In this document: positions 36,031 through 45,076 of the stretch, in pieces
Layout of the letters: each line of letters opens with the position of its first letter
Numbering within the stretch: position 1 is the stretch's first letter
Source: Shewanella sp. 1CM18E
GTDB lineage: Bacteria; Pseudomonadota; Gammaproteobacteria; Enterobacterales; Shewanellaceae
Length of the DNA: 64,000 bases
Reading direction: 5' to 3'
Assembly (NCBI RefSeq): GCF_023161665.1
Contig: NZ_JALNTW010000005.1
Location: 62,001 to 126,000, forward strand
The notes under the pieces: model-generated
Seen by the model: the letters and a program-made list of their open reading frames with translations, nothing else
The model's database searches: none
What the model was told of the DNA's origin: nothing
Position numbers and translations under genes: made by a program

Positions 36031-36058
36031 TGCCCTGACTGAGTCGGGGCATTTTTTT
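36031..36058 (+). terminator. Intrinsic terminator after fdh module 2
   Basis: TGCCCTGA (36031-36038) pairs with TCGGGGCA (36044-36051), including one G-T pair, with loop CTGAG, then seven T. Confidence 0.9.
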
Positions 36059-36059
36059 A

Positions 36060-36746
36060 GCTACAACTCGCTGAGTAGATCAACTTCTTATACTGATAGG
36101 TATAACTTAAGACAAACAGCGTCGGGATCAGAGTCTGTTGCTAAAGTTATTCAACTATCTAGTTCCTGTCAGAACACTCTATAACGACGAATAATGCCGA
36201 TATAGAGGTTATCACTAACAAAGCCTCTATGATGCAGTTATACACTGAAGTAGCGGTGTTCAGTTGCAATCTATCCCTAGTGGTTACAATCATCTAAGCT
36301 ATACTCATCTCTCTTTTCGCTAGCAGTAGGCTAAGCGCAAGTCTTCAGTGCCAACGCTTATTGGCATATAAAAGCCATTCAAGCGATGTAACGGCTCAGT
36401 TAAATCTTCATATACAACCGCCCTCAATACTTGATTTCACCACCTTGGCAGCCGCTTTATGTTCGCTAACGTTAAAGAGTGTTAAGAGTATGCGTAGCTC
36501 AAATATCCTCTACAAAATCACCTGCTTATTTTTCACTAAAAAACAACAAACTTACACCATAAAGTGCCTATATTGGCTTTTTTGAGTCAATAATGGCGGC
36601 TTGGTTGGTACATGTGTTAAAGGTTGGTGTTGTTGATCTAAAAATGTATAAGTTGCTGACTATTAGCTTTTTTTTATTATTCTAAAATAGGTTTAATGTC
36701 CAATAGTTTGGACTTGTGCGTCAGTTTGGTGTGTAAAACATGCTTT
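36060..36746. other. Gene-free region between fdh modules 2 and 3
   Basis: A 74-codon open frame at 36361-36585 lacks a ribosome binding site and has unusual composition, so no gene is called. A 7-bp inverted repeat ATAGAGG/CCTCTAT near 36204-36232 is the only dyad noted. Distal regulatory sequence is possible. Confidence 0.4.
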
Positions 36747-36839
36747 AGTTAACACTTTTTTTTGGTTTTGGCCAAAATTGGCAGTTTAATCGGATGTAGA
36801 TCAACTTTTCGAGGGTTGAAATTCTTTATATTACGCCGG
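36747..36839 (+). promoter_or_regulatory. Promoter block of fdh module 3, FNR/CRP-like class II layout
   Basis: AGTTAACACTTT (36747-36758), GATCAA (36799-36804) and TTCTTTATATT (36822-36832) match module 2 in order and spacing. The 14-bp site CGGAT-GTAG-ATCAA (36791-36804) fits 8 of 10 FNR consensus positions and is centred 41.5 bp before a start predicted at 36839 from -10 TATATT (36827-36832). This is a textbook position for activation by FNR (EtrA) or CRP. The start site itself is predicted, not measured. Confidence 0.6.
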
Positions 36840-36989
36840 CTATATTGGGGATAGCTCTAATGAATATACACTTTTTACAATGTTAATCGCTTAATTAACA
36901 GGCGGTTAACCTGCGTTGCAAGTCGTAGCGTTATTGGATCTATCTTAAGTGTTTATAAACAAAACTATTCCTTCCTACTAGGAGTGAAA

Positions 36990-37187
36990 ATGAAAAAGCA
37001 ACAGCCTGATCTGAACCGCAGATCTTTGCTGAAAGCACTAACTATTGGTGGCACTGCAAGTGTTGCTATCGCCGCTACTGGCGTAAGTGTTGCTCAAGCA
37101 AGTGAAACGAAAGTCAGCACCAAAAATGTAGATGGCTATCATGAAACTGCACACATTCGCAGTTATTACAATAGCTTACGCGGCTAG
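36990..37187 (+). CDS. fdhX: Small Tat-targeted formate dehydrogenase protein, module 3
   Basis: 65 residues from ATG 36990, with AGGAG just before; a GTG at 36984 lies inside that site. Twin-arginine NRRSLLKAL, hydrophobic core, mature end HIRSYYNSLRG, nearly identical to module 2's copy. The gene is 18 bp ahead of fdhA3. It keeps the invariant RSYY core at the C-terminus despite freedom elsewhere, which implies function in the mature tail. Confidence 0.85.
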   Translation: MKKQQPDLNRRSLLKALTIGGTASVAIAATGVSVAQASETKVSTKNVDGYHETAHIRSYYNSLRG

Positions 37188-37205
37188 TCTAGGAGAAGTA
37201 CAGCG

Positions 37206-40079
37206 ATGAAGTTAACTCGCCAATCCAACGCGGCACCTACTGTAGAGAAAAAGACTCTAGGTATTAGCCGTCGTCAGTTTATGAAGCAAGCAGGTATCAC
37301 ATCTGGTGGTATTGCAGCAGCTTCTTTATTAGGCACAGGCATGATGCGTAAAGCAGAAGCTAAAGTGCAAACTGTTGCTCATGACGCACCAACTGAAATC
37401 AAGCGTACTATTTGTAGTGCTTGTGCGGTAGGTTGTGGTTTATACGCAGAAGTTCAAAATGGCGTGTGGACAGGTCAAGAGCCTGCATTCGATCACCCAT
37501 TCAACTCTGGCGGCCACTGTGCTAAAGGCGCGAGCTTACGTTACCACACGCATTCAAATAAGCGTGTTAAGTACCCAATGAAGCTTGAAGGCGGTAAGTG
37601 GAAGAAGCTTTCATGGGAACAAGCTGTATCTGAAATCGGCGATAAGATGCTTGAGATCAATCAAACATCAGGTCCTGACTCAGTTTACTTCATGGGTAGC
37701 GCGAAATTCTCTAACGAAGGTGCATACATGTACCGTAAGTTAGCGGCAATGTGGGGCACAAACAACGTTGACCATTCAGCGCGTATTTGTCACTCAACGA
37801 CAGTTGCTGGTGTTGCGAACACTTGGGGTTACGGTGCACAAACCAACTCTTTCAACGACATTCGTAACGCAAAAAATATCTTCCTGATTGGGGCAAACCC
37901 AGCAGAGGCGCATCCAGTAGCGATGCAGCACATTTTAATCGCCAAAGAGCGCGGCGCGACAATGACTGTTGCTGACCCACGTTTCTCTCGCACTATGGCG
38001 CATTCTGATATCCACCTTCCATTACGTCCAGGTACCGATATTCCTTTGGTTTACGGTCTAATGTGGCACATTTTTGAAAATGGTTGGGAAGATAAAGAGT
38101 TTATCCGCACACGTGCTTACGGCATGGACAAGATCCGTGAAGAAGCTGCGCGTTGGACTCCTGAAGAAGTTGAAAACGTAACTGGCGTATCTCGCGAAGC
38201 TGTTTATGCTGCTGCTAAACAAATGGCGACTAACCGTCCAGGTACTGTAATTTGGTGTATGGGTGGTACTCAGCATCACGTTGGTAACGCTAACACGCGT
38301 ATGTACTCTATCCTGCAGCTAGTGCTAGGTAACATGGGTGTGTCTGGTGGTGGTACTAACATTTTCCGTGGCCACGACAACGTTCAGGGCGCAACGGACA
38401 TGGGTCTGCTATTCGACAACTTACCAGGCTACTACGGCGTTGGTGAAGGCGCATGGCACCACTGGTCTCGCGTATGGGATCTACCATTCGAATCAGTTAA
38501 AGCACGTTTCGACCAAAAGCCTTACTTAGGTCGTAGCCCAATGACTACTCCAGGTATGCCATGTTCTCGCTGGCAAGATGGTGTGTTAGAAGCTAAAGAC
38601 AAACTTGCTCAAAAAGATAACCTACGTCTAGCATTCTTCTGGGGTCAATCAGTTAACACTGAAACGCGTCAGATGGAAGTACGTGACGCATTGGACAAGC
38701 TAGAAACAGTAGTTGTTGTGGATCCGTACCCAACAATGGCTGGTGTTATGCACCGTCGTAAAGATGGCGTTTACTTACTACCTGCAGCAACTCAGTACGA
38801 GTGTGAAGGTTCAGTAAACAACTCTGGTCGTAGTGCACAGTGGCGTCAACAGGTTGTTGAGCCATTATTCGACTCTAAGAATGACCTAGAGATCATGTAC
38901 CGCTTAGCGAAGCATGTTGGCATTGCTGACGCATGGACTAAGAACATCAAGGTTAATGGCAACATGCCTGACTCTGATGACATCATGCGCGAATACGCTA
39001 AAGGTATGCGTTCAGTAGGTTACACAGGTTGGAGCCCAGAGCGTATCCGTGCTCACACTATGAACTGGGGCGATTTCTCTTCTGAAACGCTAGAAGCTGC
39101 TGGCGGCGTGAACAAGGGTGAGACTTACGGTCTACCTTGGCCATGTTGGGGTACTCCAGAGCAGAAGCACCCAGGTACACAGATTCTATACCGCACTGGT
39201 ATGAACGTTAACCAAGGTGGTGGTAACTTCCGTGCTCGTTTTGGTGTTGAACACGAAGGCGTAAGCATCCTAGCTGAAGATTCTGCTTCTGTTGGTGCTG
39301 ACATTCAAGACGGTTACCCACAATTTGATGACAAGATGCTTAAGCAACTTGGCTGGTGGGATGAGCTAACTGCTGAAGAGAAAGCACTAGCTGAAAACCG
39401 CACTTGGGCGACTGACTTAGGCGGCGGTATCGTACGTGTTGCGCTAGCACACAACATGGTGCCATACGGTAACGCTAAAGCGCGTTGTCGCGTTTGGACT
39501 TTCCCAGACGAAGTGCCTGTTCACCGCGAGCCAATCTACACAGCACGTCGTGATCTAATTGCGAAATACCCAACTCATAACGACATGCAAGTTCACCGTC
39601 TACCAACCTTGTACAAGACGTTACAAGACAAGGTTATTAGCGATGATCTAGACAAAAAGTACCCATTAATCTCTACTTCTGGCCGTTTGGTTGAGTACGA
39701 AGGTGGTGGTGAAGAGTCTCGTTCTTGCCCATGGTTGGCTGAACTTCAACAAGAAATGTTCATCGAAATTAACCCAGCTGATGCGGCAGATCGCGGCATT
39801 CGTGACGGTGATGACGTTTGGGTTGAAGGTGCTGAAGGCGGACGCATCAAGATCAAGGCGATGGTAACTCCACGTGTTGGCGCTGGTGTAACTTGGATGC
39901 CTTATCACTTCGCGGGTGTTATGCACGGTGAAGATCTGCAATATCCAGAATCTGGTGGAGTTAGCACTAAGCCTTACGTAGTGGGTGAATCTTGTAACAC
40001 GGTAATGACTTACGGTTATGACCCTGTGACTCAGATGCAAGAAACTAAAGCCACACTTTGTCAGATTGCTAAAGCTTAA
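37206..40079 (+). CDS. fdhA: Periplasmic formate dehydrogenase catalytic subunit, module 3
   Basis: 957 residues. Tat signal SRRQFMK, cofactor cluster CSACAVGC with GGHCAKG, metal ligand Cys195 in ARICHSTTVAG and arginine in NIFRGHDNVQGATD. It differs from copies 1 and 2 in several loops: an inserted VQTVAH after the signal, RYHTHSNKRVKYP where the others have REHGHGEKRLKYP, and a changed region around residues 405-450. That divergence, with retained catalytic residues, suggests a specialised isoenzyme. Operon partner of fdhX3, fdhB3 and fdhC3. Confidence 0.96.
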   Translation: MKLTRQSNAAPTVEKKTLGISRRQFMKQAGITSGGIAAASLLGTGMMRKAEAKVQTVAHDAPTEIKRTICSACAVGCGLYAEVQNGVWTGQEPAFDHPFNSGGHCAKGASLRYHTHSNKRVKYPMKLEGGKWKKLSWEQAVSEIGDKMLEINQTSGPDSVYFMGSAKFSNEGAYMYRKLAAMWGTNNVDHSARICHSTTVAGVANTWGYGAQTNSFNDIRNAKNIFLIGANPAEAHPVAMQHILIAKERGATMTVADPRFSRTMAHSDIHLPLRPGTDIPLVYGLMWHIFENGWEDKEFIRTRAYGMDKIREEAARWTPEEVENVTGVSREAVYAAAKQMATNRPGTVIWCMGGTQHHVGNANTRMYSILQLVLGNMGVSGGGTNIFRGHDNVQGATDMGLLFDNLPGYYGVGEGAWHHWSRVWDLPFESVKARFDQKPYLGRSPMTTPGMPCSRWQDGVLEAKDKLAQKDNLRLAFFWGQSVNTETRQMEVRDALDKLETVVVVDPYPTMAGVMHRRKDGVYLLPAATQYECEGSVNNSGRSAQWRQQVVEPLFDSKNDLEIMYRLAKHVGIADAWTKNIKVNGNMPDSDDIMREYAKGMRSVGYTGWSPERIRAHTMNWGDFSSETLEAAGGVNKGETYGLPWPCWGTPEQKHPGTQILYRTGMNVNQGGGNFRARFGVEHEGVSILAEDSASVGADIQDGYPQFDDKMLKQLGWWDELTAEEKALAENRTWATDLGGGIVRVALAHNMVPYGNAKARCRVWTFPDEVPVHREPIYTARRDLIAKYPTHNDMQVHRLPTLYKTLQDKVISDDLDKKYPLISTSGRLVEYEGGGEESRSCPWLAELQQEMFIEINPADAADRGIRDGDDVWVEGAEGGRIKIKAMVTPRVGAGVTWMPYHFAGVMHGEDLQYPESGGVSTKPYVVGESCNTVMTYGYDPVTQMQETKATLCQIAKA

Positions 40080-40108
40080 TTGCAGTATTAGCTAGGAGAA
40101 TTGCCAGA

Positions 40109-40678
40109 ATGGCTACAATGAAATTTTTATGTGATACCAAGCGCTGCATCGAGTGTAACGGTTGTGTCACAGCATGTAAGAACGAAAACGACTCTGCTCT
40201 AGAGTGGGGTATTCAGCGTCGTCGCGTTGTAACAATCAACGACGGTGTTAAAGGCGAAGCTTCTATCTCAGTAGCATGTATGCACTGTGATGATGCACCT
40301 TGTATGGCGGTTTGTCCTGCAAACTGTTTCTACAAGACAGAAGACGGCATCGTACTTCACGACAAAGATACTTGTATCGGTTGTGGTTACTGCCTATACG
40401 CTTGCCCATTTGGCGCGCCACAGTTCCCTAAATCAGGTGCTTTCGGTGCTCGCGGTAAGATGGACAAGTGTACTTTCTGTGCGGGTGGCCCAGAAGAGAA
40501 CTTCTCTGAGGCAGAGCATCAGAAGTACGGTGCAAACCGTATCGCTGAAGGCAAGCTACCTATGTGTGCTGAGTTGTGTGCGACTAAAGCGCTACTAGCG
40601 GGTGATGCAGAAGTTGTTTCTTCAATCTTCCGTGAGCGTGTTGCATACCGTGGTTCTAAAAACGCAGCTTGGGGTTAA
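40109..40678 (+). CDS. fdhB: Formate dehydrogenase iron-sulfur subunit, module 3
   Basis: 189 residues with cysteine motifs CIECNGC, CMHCDDAPC, CIGCGYC and CTFCAGG. Only a few residues differ from copy 2 (for example CDDAP for CSDAP, and EAEHQK for DAERQK), although the FdhA partners differ widely. The DNA is identical to copy 2 over its first 112 bp including the ribosome binding region. Expected to interact with FdhA3 and FdhC3. Confidence 0.94.
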   Translation: MATMKFLCDTKRCIECNGCVTACKNENDSALEWGIQRRRVVTINDGVKGEASISVACMHCDDAPCMAVCPANCFYKTEDGIVLHDKDTCIGCGYCLYACPFGAPQFPKSGAFGARGKMDKCTFCAGGPEENFSEAEHQKYGANRIAEGKLPMCAELCATKALLAGDAEVVSSIFRERVAYRGSKNAAWG

Positions 40679-40758
40679 TCAACTTAGGTTGACTAACTTC
40701 TAGCGTACCCTGAGTGGTTCACTAGCGTGAGCCGCCCAGTGGTAAAAGAGGACGTATT

Positions 40759-41742
40759 ATGAACAAATGGTTAAAACACATAGGCGTAGCAATCGCACTG
40801 TTTTTCAGTGTGTCTGTTTTCGCTAATGCGACTGACAAAGTGGGTGACACCATTGAAGTGAACAACGGCCAAATCTGGGCTCAGCTAAAAGCGGGCGAAG
40901 AAGGTCGTACAACTTCAACAAGTGAATTCCACACGCAAGCAATCAATACGTATGACCTACGTGTACTTGAATTGCGTAGCGATATTCTTGCTCCAGCATT
41001 AATGGCAGCCCTTTTCGGCATGATCATTATTTTTGTTCTGTTTATCAAAGTGAATGGTATTTCTAAACTTCACGGCGGTTACTCAGGCAAGCTGGTTTAC
41101 CGTTGGTCTAAGTTTGATGTATCAATTCACTGGCTAGGTGCTATTCCTTGTCTGCTATTGATCCTAACAGGCTTAATGCTAATTGCTGGTCGTTACTTCG
41201 TTCAGCCATACATCGGTGAAGGCCTATGGGCTAGCCTAGTTAACGCTTCTAAGCAGATCCACGACATCATGGCGATTCCGTTCATGTTGGGTTGGGCGCT
41301 TATGGTAACGTTATGGGCTAAGAACCAAATGCCTAAGATGTATGACCTTAAGTGGATGATGGTTGTTGGTGGTTACATCAACTTCGGTCCATTCAAAGGT
41401 AAGCACCCTGACGCTGGTTTTGCTAACGCTGGTGAGAAATTATGGTTCTGGGCATTCGCTGTGTTCGGTCTAGTAATTTCTGCATCTGGTATGTTGCTAC
41501 TATTCCCGAACTTGTTCGAGCCTAGCCGCACACTTAGCTTAATCGCACTAGTACTTCACTCAGTAAGTGCCATCATTATTACTGCTTTCTCAATCGTGCA
41601 TATCTTCATGGCAACGGTTATGTCAGAAGGTGGTATGGAGTGTATGGTTTCTGGTTACTGTGATGAAACATGGGCTAGCCAGCACCACAACCTTTGGTTC
41701 GACGAAATCAAAGCTAACGGTACCCTTAAGTACAAAGAGTAA
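40759..41742 (+). CDS. fdhC: Formate dehydrogenase cytochrome b subunit, module 3
   Basis: 327 residues. Signal peptide (FSVSVFANA), periplasmic stretch IWAQLKAGEEGRTT, then four helices with the same candidate heme histidines as copy 2. The N-terminal DNA differs from copy 2 at many synonymous sites, but the last third is almost identical, as in a gene-conversion tract. A GAGG site precedes ATG 40759. Confidence 0.94.
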   Translation: MNKWLKHIGVAIALFFSVSVFANATDKVGDTIEVNNGQIWAQLKAGEEGRTTSTSEFHTQAINTYDLRVLELRSDILAPALMAALFGMIIIFVLFIKVNGISKLHGGYSGKLVYRWSKFDVSIHWLGAIPCLLLILTGLMLIAGRYFVQPYIGEGLWASLVNASKQIHDIMAIPFMLGWALMVTLWAKNQMPKMYDLKWMMVVGGYINFGPFKGKHPDAGFANAGEKLWFWAFAVFGLVISASGMLLLFPNLFEPSRTLSLIALVLHSVSAIIITAFSIVHIFMATVMSEGGMECMVSGYCDETWASQHHNLWFDEIKANGTLKYKE

Positions 41743-41765
41743 GCCTCTTTTCGCTTAATGCCTAA

Positions 41766-41799
41766 ACACCTCAGCTATTCGTAGCTGGGGTGTTTTTTT
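41766..41799 (+). terminator. Strong intrinsic terminator after fdh module 3
   Basis: A 12-bp stem (41766-41777 with 41782-41793, one G-T pair) closed by the stable TTCG tetraloop is followed by a seven-T run. Confidence 0.93.
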
Positions 41800-42048
41800 A
41801 TCTGAGTTTTGTGCAAGAAAGCTTGTGGGCTAAATGAGAAGAATACAAGACTGATAAATTGTATGTTTTATGAGCAAAGGCTAAAGTATGACTTACTTAA
41901 CAAAAAAGCATACATTTCTTTGATAGGAAACGCTAAGTTATAACCTAATCACGTTTTATGCTTATTTAAAGTGCTAATTTTGCACACTGCTATTGCATTC
42001 CAATGTTTCCGATTCTTTTGTGATTAGCATTATTTTATAGGAACTTAT

Positions 42049-43377
42049 ATGTCGTCAATTATTCTGCCTGATACTGCTCAACCTTATAACGCTAATATCA
42101 CCACGCCTGATTGGATGATTAGCGGTATGGAAAAAGTCATGCAGTTTTATGTGGATCGTAACTTACGACTCGATACGGTTTCGGCAGAGATGATGCCAAA
42201 CCCAGTCGAAGGTAAGAAGTACATGTTGTACGCGCATGTGCCTTTTTGTCATACCTTGTGTTCCTACTGTACCTTCCATCGTTTCCTATTTAAAGAAGAT
42301 AAAGCCCGCGCTTACTTCATCTCTTTGCGTAAAGAGATGGAGATGGTTAAAGCTTTAGGCTACGACTTTGAGTCTATGTACATTGGTGGCGGTACTACAA
42401 CGGTATTGGAAGATGAGCTAGCTCGAACTATTGAGCATGCTAAAAAGCTATTCCCAAGCATTAAAGAAGTCTCATGTGAGTCAGATCCACAGCATCTTGA
42501 TAGCCCAGGCTTTAAGCAGCTTGAGGGCTTAGTGGATCGTATGTCGATTGGCGTACAAAGCTTCAATGATGACATTTTGGCAATGACAGATCGTATTGAG
42601 AAGTTTGGTAATGGCCAGCAAACTTTCGACAAGATCATGGCAGCGAAAGAGCTGTTCCCAATTATTAACGTTGACTTGATTTTTGGTTTCCGTGGTCAAA
42701 CTGACGAAGTGATTCAACATGACTTAGATATGGCATCTAAGCTTGATCCTCGCCAGATCACCACTTATCCGTTGATGATTACCCATCAGACTCGTAAGAG
42801 CGTTAAAGGTAAGCTAGCGGCTCCTCAAGGGGACATGGCGCGCCAGTATCGTCAAATTCTAAACAGCCTTAACGGTCAATATAACCAGCTATCGGCATGG
42901 GCTTTTGGTAAAGCCAATGATGAAGGTTTTGACGAATACGTTATCGATTTTGATGAGTATTTAGGTGTTGGTTCAGGTTCATTTAGCTTTCTAGATGACA
43001 CGCTGTACGTGAATACCTTCTCACTACGTAAGTACCAAGAGCGTATCGCCAATGGTCTAATGGGTGTCGATCAACAGAAGCAATACGGCCGTAAAGAAGT
43101 GATGCAGTATCGTTTCTTACTGGGCATGTTCTCAGGTCGTTTATCGCGTAAATACTTCCGTGAAACCTTTGGCGTTAACCTAGACACTGCGCTATTTAAA
43201 GAGATGACGTCGATGAAGGCCATCGGTGCAATCAAGAATGATCCAACTGATCCTGATAACCTGATTATTACCGATAACGGTAAGATGATGGGGCTGTTGA
43301 TGATGAAAGAGTTTTACTCTGGCATGGACAACGTTCGCGCTCAATTACGTAAGCCATTAAAAGCTTGCGATATGTAA
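42049..43377 (+). CDS. HemN-like radical SAM protein
   Basis: 442 residues. The radical SAM cluster motif CHTLCSYC (C-x3-C-x2-C) is at about residues 68-75 in YAHVPFCHTLCSYCTF. Downstream are YIGGGTTT and SIGVQSFND, as in HemN/HemW. True coproporphyrinogen dehydrogenase HemN has a fourth cysteine (CxxxCxxCxC); here the corresponding residues are Thr-Phe. So the protein may belong to the HemW/HutW-like group (heme chaperone or anaerobic heme-degrading methyltransferase) rather than make heme. It follows the fdh modules as a separate unit. The precise role is unresolved. Confidence 0.75.
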   Translation: MSSIILPDTAQPYNANITTPDWMISGMEKVMQFYVDRNLRLDTVSAEMMPNPVEGKKYMLYAHVPFCHTLCSYCTFHRFLFKEDKARAYFISLRKEMEMVKALGYDFESMYIGGGTTTVLEDELARTIEHAKKLFPSIKEVSCESDPQHLDSPGFKQLEGLVDRMSIGVQSFNDDILAMTDRIEKFGNGQQTFDKIMAAKELFPIINVDLIFGFRGQTDEVIQHDLDMASKLDPRQITTYPLMITHQTRKSVKGKLAAPQGDMARQYRQILNSLNGQYNQLSAWAFGKANDEGFDEYVIDFDEYLGVGSGSFSFLDDTLYVNTFSLRKYQERIANGLMGVDQQKQYGRKEVMQYRFLLGMFSGRLSRKYFRETFGVNLDTALFKEMTSMKAIGAIKNDPTDPDNLIITDNGKMMGLLMMKEFYSGMDNVRAQLRKPLKACDM

Positions 43378-43431
43378 CTCAAAGTTTGGCTACTGCTATC
43401 TGGCAGTAGCCTTGTTGTTCAGCCGTTTAAG

Positions 43432-43632
43432 TTAACAGTCTACAGTTGCGGATTCGCTGCTTGATGCTATCAATAGCTCAAGCTTTTTAATATCTTCTTT
43501 TATCTGTAACACATAATTGTCTGTGTACTGCATTTGCTCAAATGCCTTTAAACATGCGCGATAGCGTGCAAGTTGTCCCTCAGGAGTTGAGCCAAATTCC
43601 ATTTGTTCATGCATACCAATAATTGAGTCCAT
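43432..43632 (-). CDS. Small helical cytoplasmic protein, unknown
   Basis: 66 residues. Predicted mostly helical: EGQLARYRACLKAFEQMQ, then a charged VLQIKEDIKKLELLIASSS segment, which suggests a coiled helix. AGAGGAA sits 7 nt before ATG 43632. I do not recognise the family. It is convergent with the HemN-like gene (54 bp between the stops). Confidence 0.6.
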   Translation of the reverse strand: MDSIIGMHEQMEFGSTPEGQLARYRACLKAFEQMQYTDNYVLQIKEDIKKLELLIASSSESATVDC

Positions 43633-43973
43633 TCAACTATTCCTCTTGCTGTCTCACTACTACTTTTAGTGATATTGCCAATATCATATTCGCAAATTTA
43701 AACTTGCGTAGCGCTGTATTAGCTTGTTCAAGCTAAGGATAGTATATGTTTAGCGAATTGCTCTGCTTACTCGAGATTATTTTCAATAACTTACCATAAA
43801 ATAGGATAAGTCTAGGGAAAACGGCTAGTGTGGTGGGCTCACATCACCTTGAGAGAATGCTTACATGCTGGCAGTTTAAATGGGTAGCAAACAACTGGAT
43901 CTGACCAAGGCCACTTGGAACAAGCTAGAAAATCTCTTACTATCGAAGCAATCGTTCTTCATATCGAGCTTTC
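43633..43973. other. Intergenic region upstream of the PfkB kinase
   Basis: No gene is seen. It separates divergent transcripts and should hold promoters for the small protein and the kinase; I could not pick out a convincing one. Confidence 0.4.
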
Positions 43974-44822
43974 ATGGCGAATATATTGCTGGTAGCAAAT
44001 CTCAATTGCGATCGTATTTTTAATCTCAATCAAACCCTCAAAGCAGGTGGACGTTTTCATTATCAAGACGGTGGTCATCGCCTTGGTGGCGGTGGGGCAA
44101 ACACTGGTATTGGCCTAGTGTGGGCAGGGCATCAAGTATCATTAGTGAGTCAGGTTGGCCGTGATGATGTAGGTGATTGGTTATTGGCTGAAGCCAGTAC
44201 CCAAGGGATTAACTGCAGCTTGATTCAACGACGTGCGGGTAATACCTGCGAGATGTTATTGATGATGACACCAGATGGTGAGCGCACCATTATTCGTCCT
44301 GAACGACCTAAGTTTGAATTACCACTGCCACCTAACTGGCAAGATGTTGATGCGCTTTACATTAACTCCTCTACTGAGGGCGCTGCGAGTTGGGCAAAAA
44401 CCGCAATGAGTCATTGCTGGGTGGTAGCACAACTGGCTAAAGATCAACGCGCACGCCCTTGTCATGTGCTGATAGCCTCGTTATGCGATATGCAAGGCCG
44501 CTGTAGTGAAGATAAGTGGCAGTTTGCTAAATCTATTGCTGGCGACGGGCTGAAGTTCTTTATCGTGACGGACGGCGAGAACGGCGCGACTTTATATAGC
44601 GCTTCAGAAACACTGCATGTCGCTGTGGTACCAAGCACTGTCGTTGATACTACTGGTGCGGGTGATGCTTATGCTGCCGGGCTCATTCATGGTCTTGTAA
44701 ACCATCAGTCAATCCTTGATGCCATGGGGGAGGCTGCTATTTGGTCAGGATTTGCCGTCGCAAGTGATAGCTCTATTCCGGGGAAAGCACTTAAGCAATA
44801 TTTGGCAGATAAAAGCGTATAG
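43974..44822 (+). CDS. PfkB-family carbohydrate kinase
   Basis: 282 residues. The ATP and sugar-binding motifs of the ribokinase/PfkB fold are present: GGGGANTGIGLVWAG (about 37-51, first signature) and DTTGAGDAYAAGLIHG (about 224-239), whose aspartate acts as the catalytic base. The product phosphorylates a sugar or nucleoside-like substrate, not identifiable here. Shorter than most family members (about 300-330). Monocistronic, with a terminator 110 bp after. Confidence 0.87.
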   Translation: MANILLVANLNCDRIFNLNQTLKAGGRFHYQDGGHRLGGGGANTGIGLVWAGHQVSLVSQVGRDDVGDWLLAEASTQGINCSLIQRRAGNTCEMLLMMTPDGERTIIRPERPKFELPLPPNWQDVDALYINSSTEGAASWAKTAMSHCWVVAQLAKDQRARPCHVLIASLCDMQGRCSEDKWQFAKSIAGDGLKFFIVTDGENGATLYSASETLHVAVVPSTVVDTTGAGDAYAAGLIHGLVNHQSILDAMGEAAIWSGFAVASDSSIPGKALKQYLADKSV

Positions 44823-44931
44823 ATATTGCTGTCTTGGTTTTGTCATCGCTAAGTCATGTAACTGACATCTTGGCTATCTAGTATGTTCAGCAGCAATTCT
44901 CTGACTGTAATACTTCCAAGATACATGCTCT

Positions 44932-44960
44932 TGCCCTGCATTCTAGCAGGGCATTTTTTT
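44932..44960 (+). terminator. Intrinsic terminator after the PfkB kinase
   Basis: TGCCCTGC (44932-44939) pairs perfectly with GCAGGGCA (44946-44953) around a 6-nt loop, followed by seven T. Confidence 0.9.
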
Positions 44961-45076
44961 GCCACTTTCGTGCTAGTACGACTATCGATAATTTTCACAC
45001 AAGATTGCTTTTGTTACTGCCTTTATGCTGCAAGCTAATGTTAGGATGGGCTAGGTTTTTAGCTAGGAATAAAGTG

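Noticed and set aside
36361-36585. 74-codon open frame between fdh modules 2 and 3
   Set aside because: No ribosome binding site, no conserved pattern, and no counterpart in the parallel gap before module 2.
43633-43973. Degraded gene upstream of the PfkB kinase
   Set aside because: I looked for remnants of coding sequence on both strands and found no pattern that could be tied to a family.
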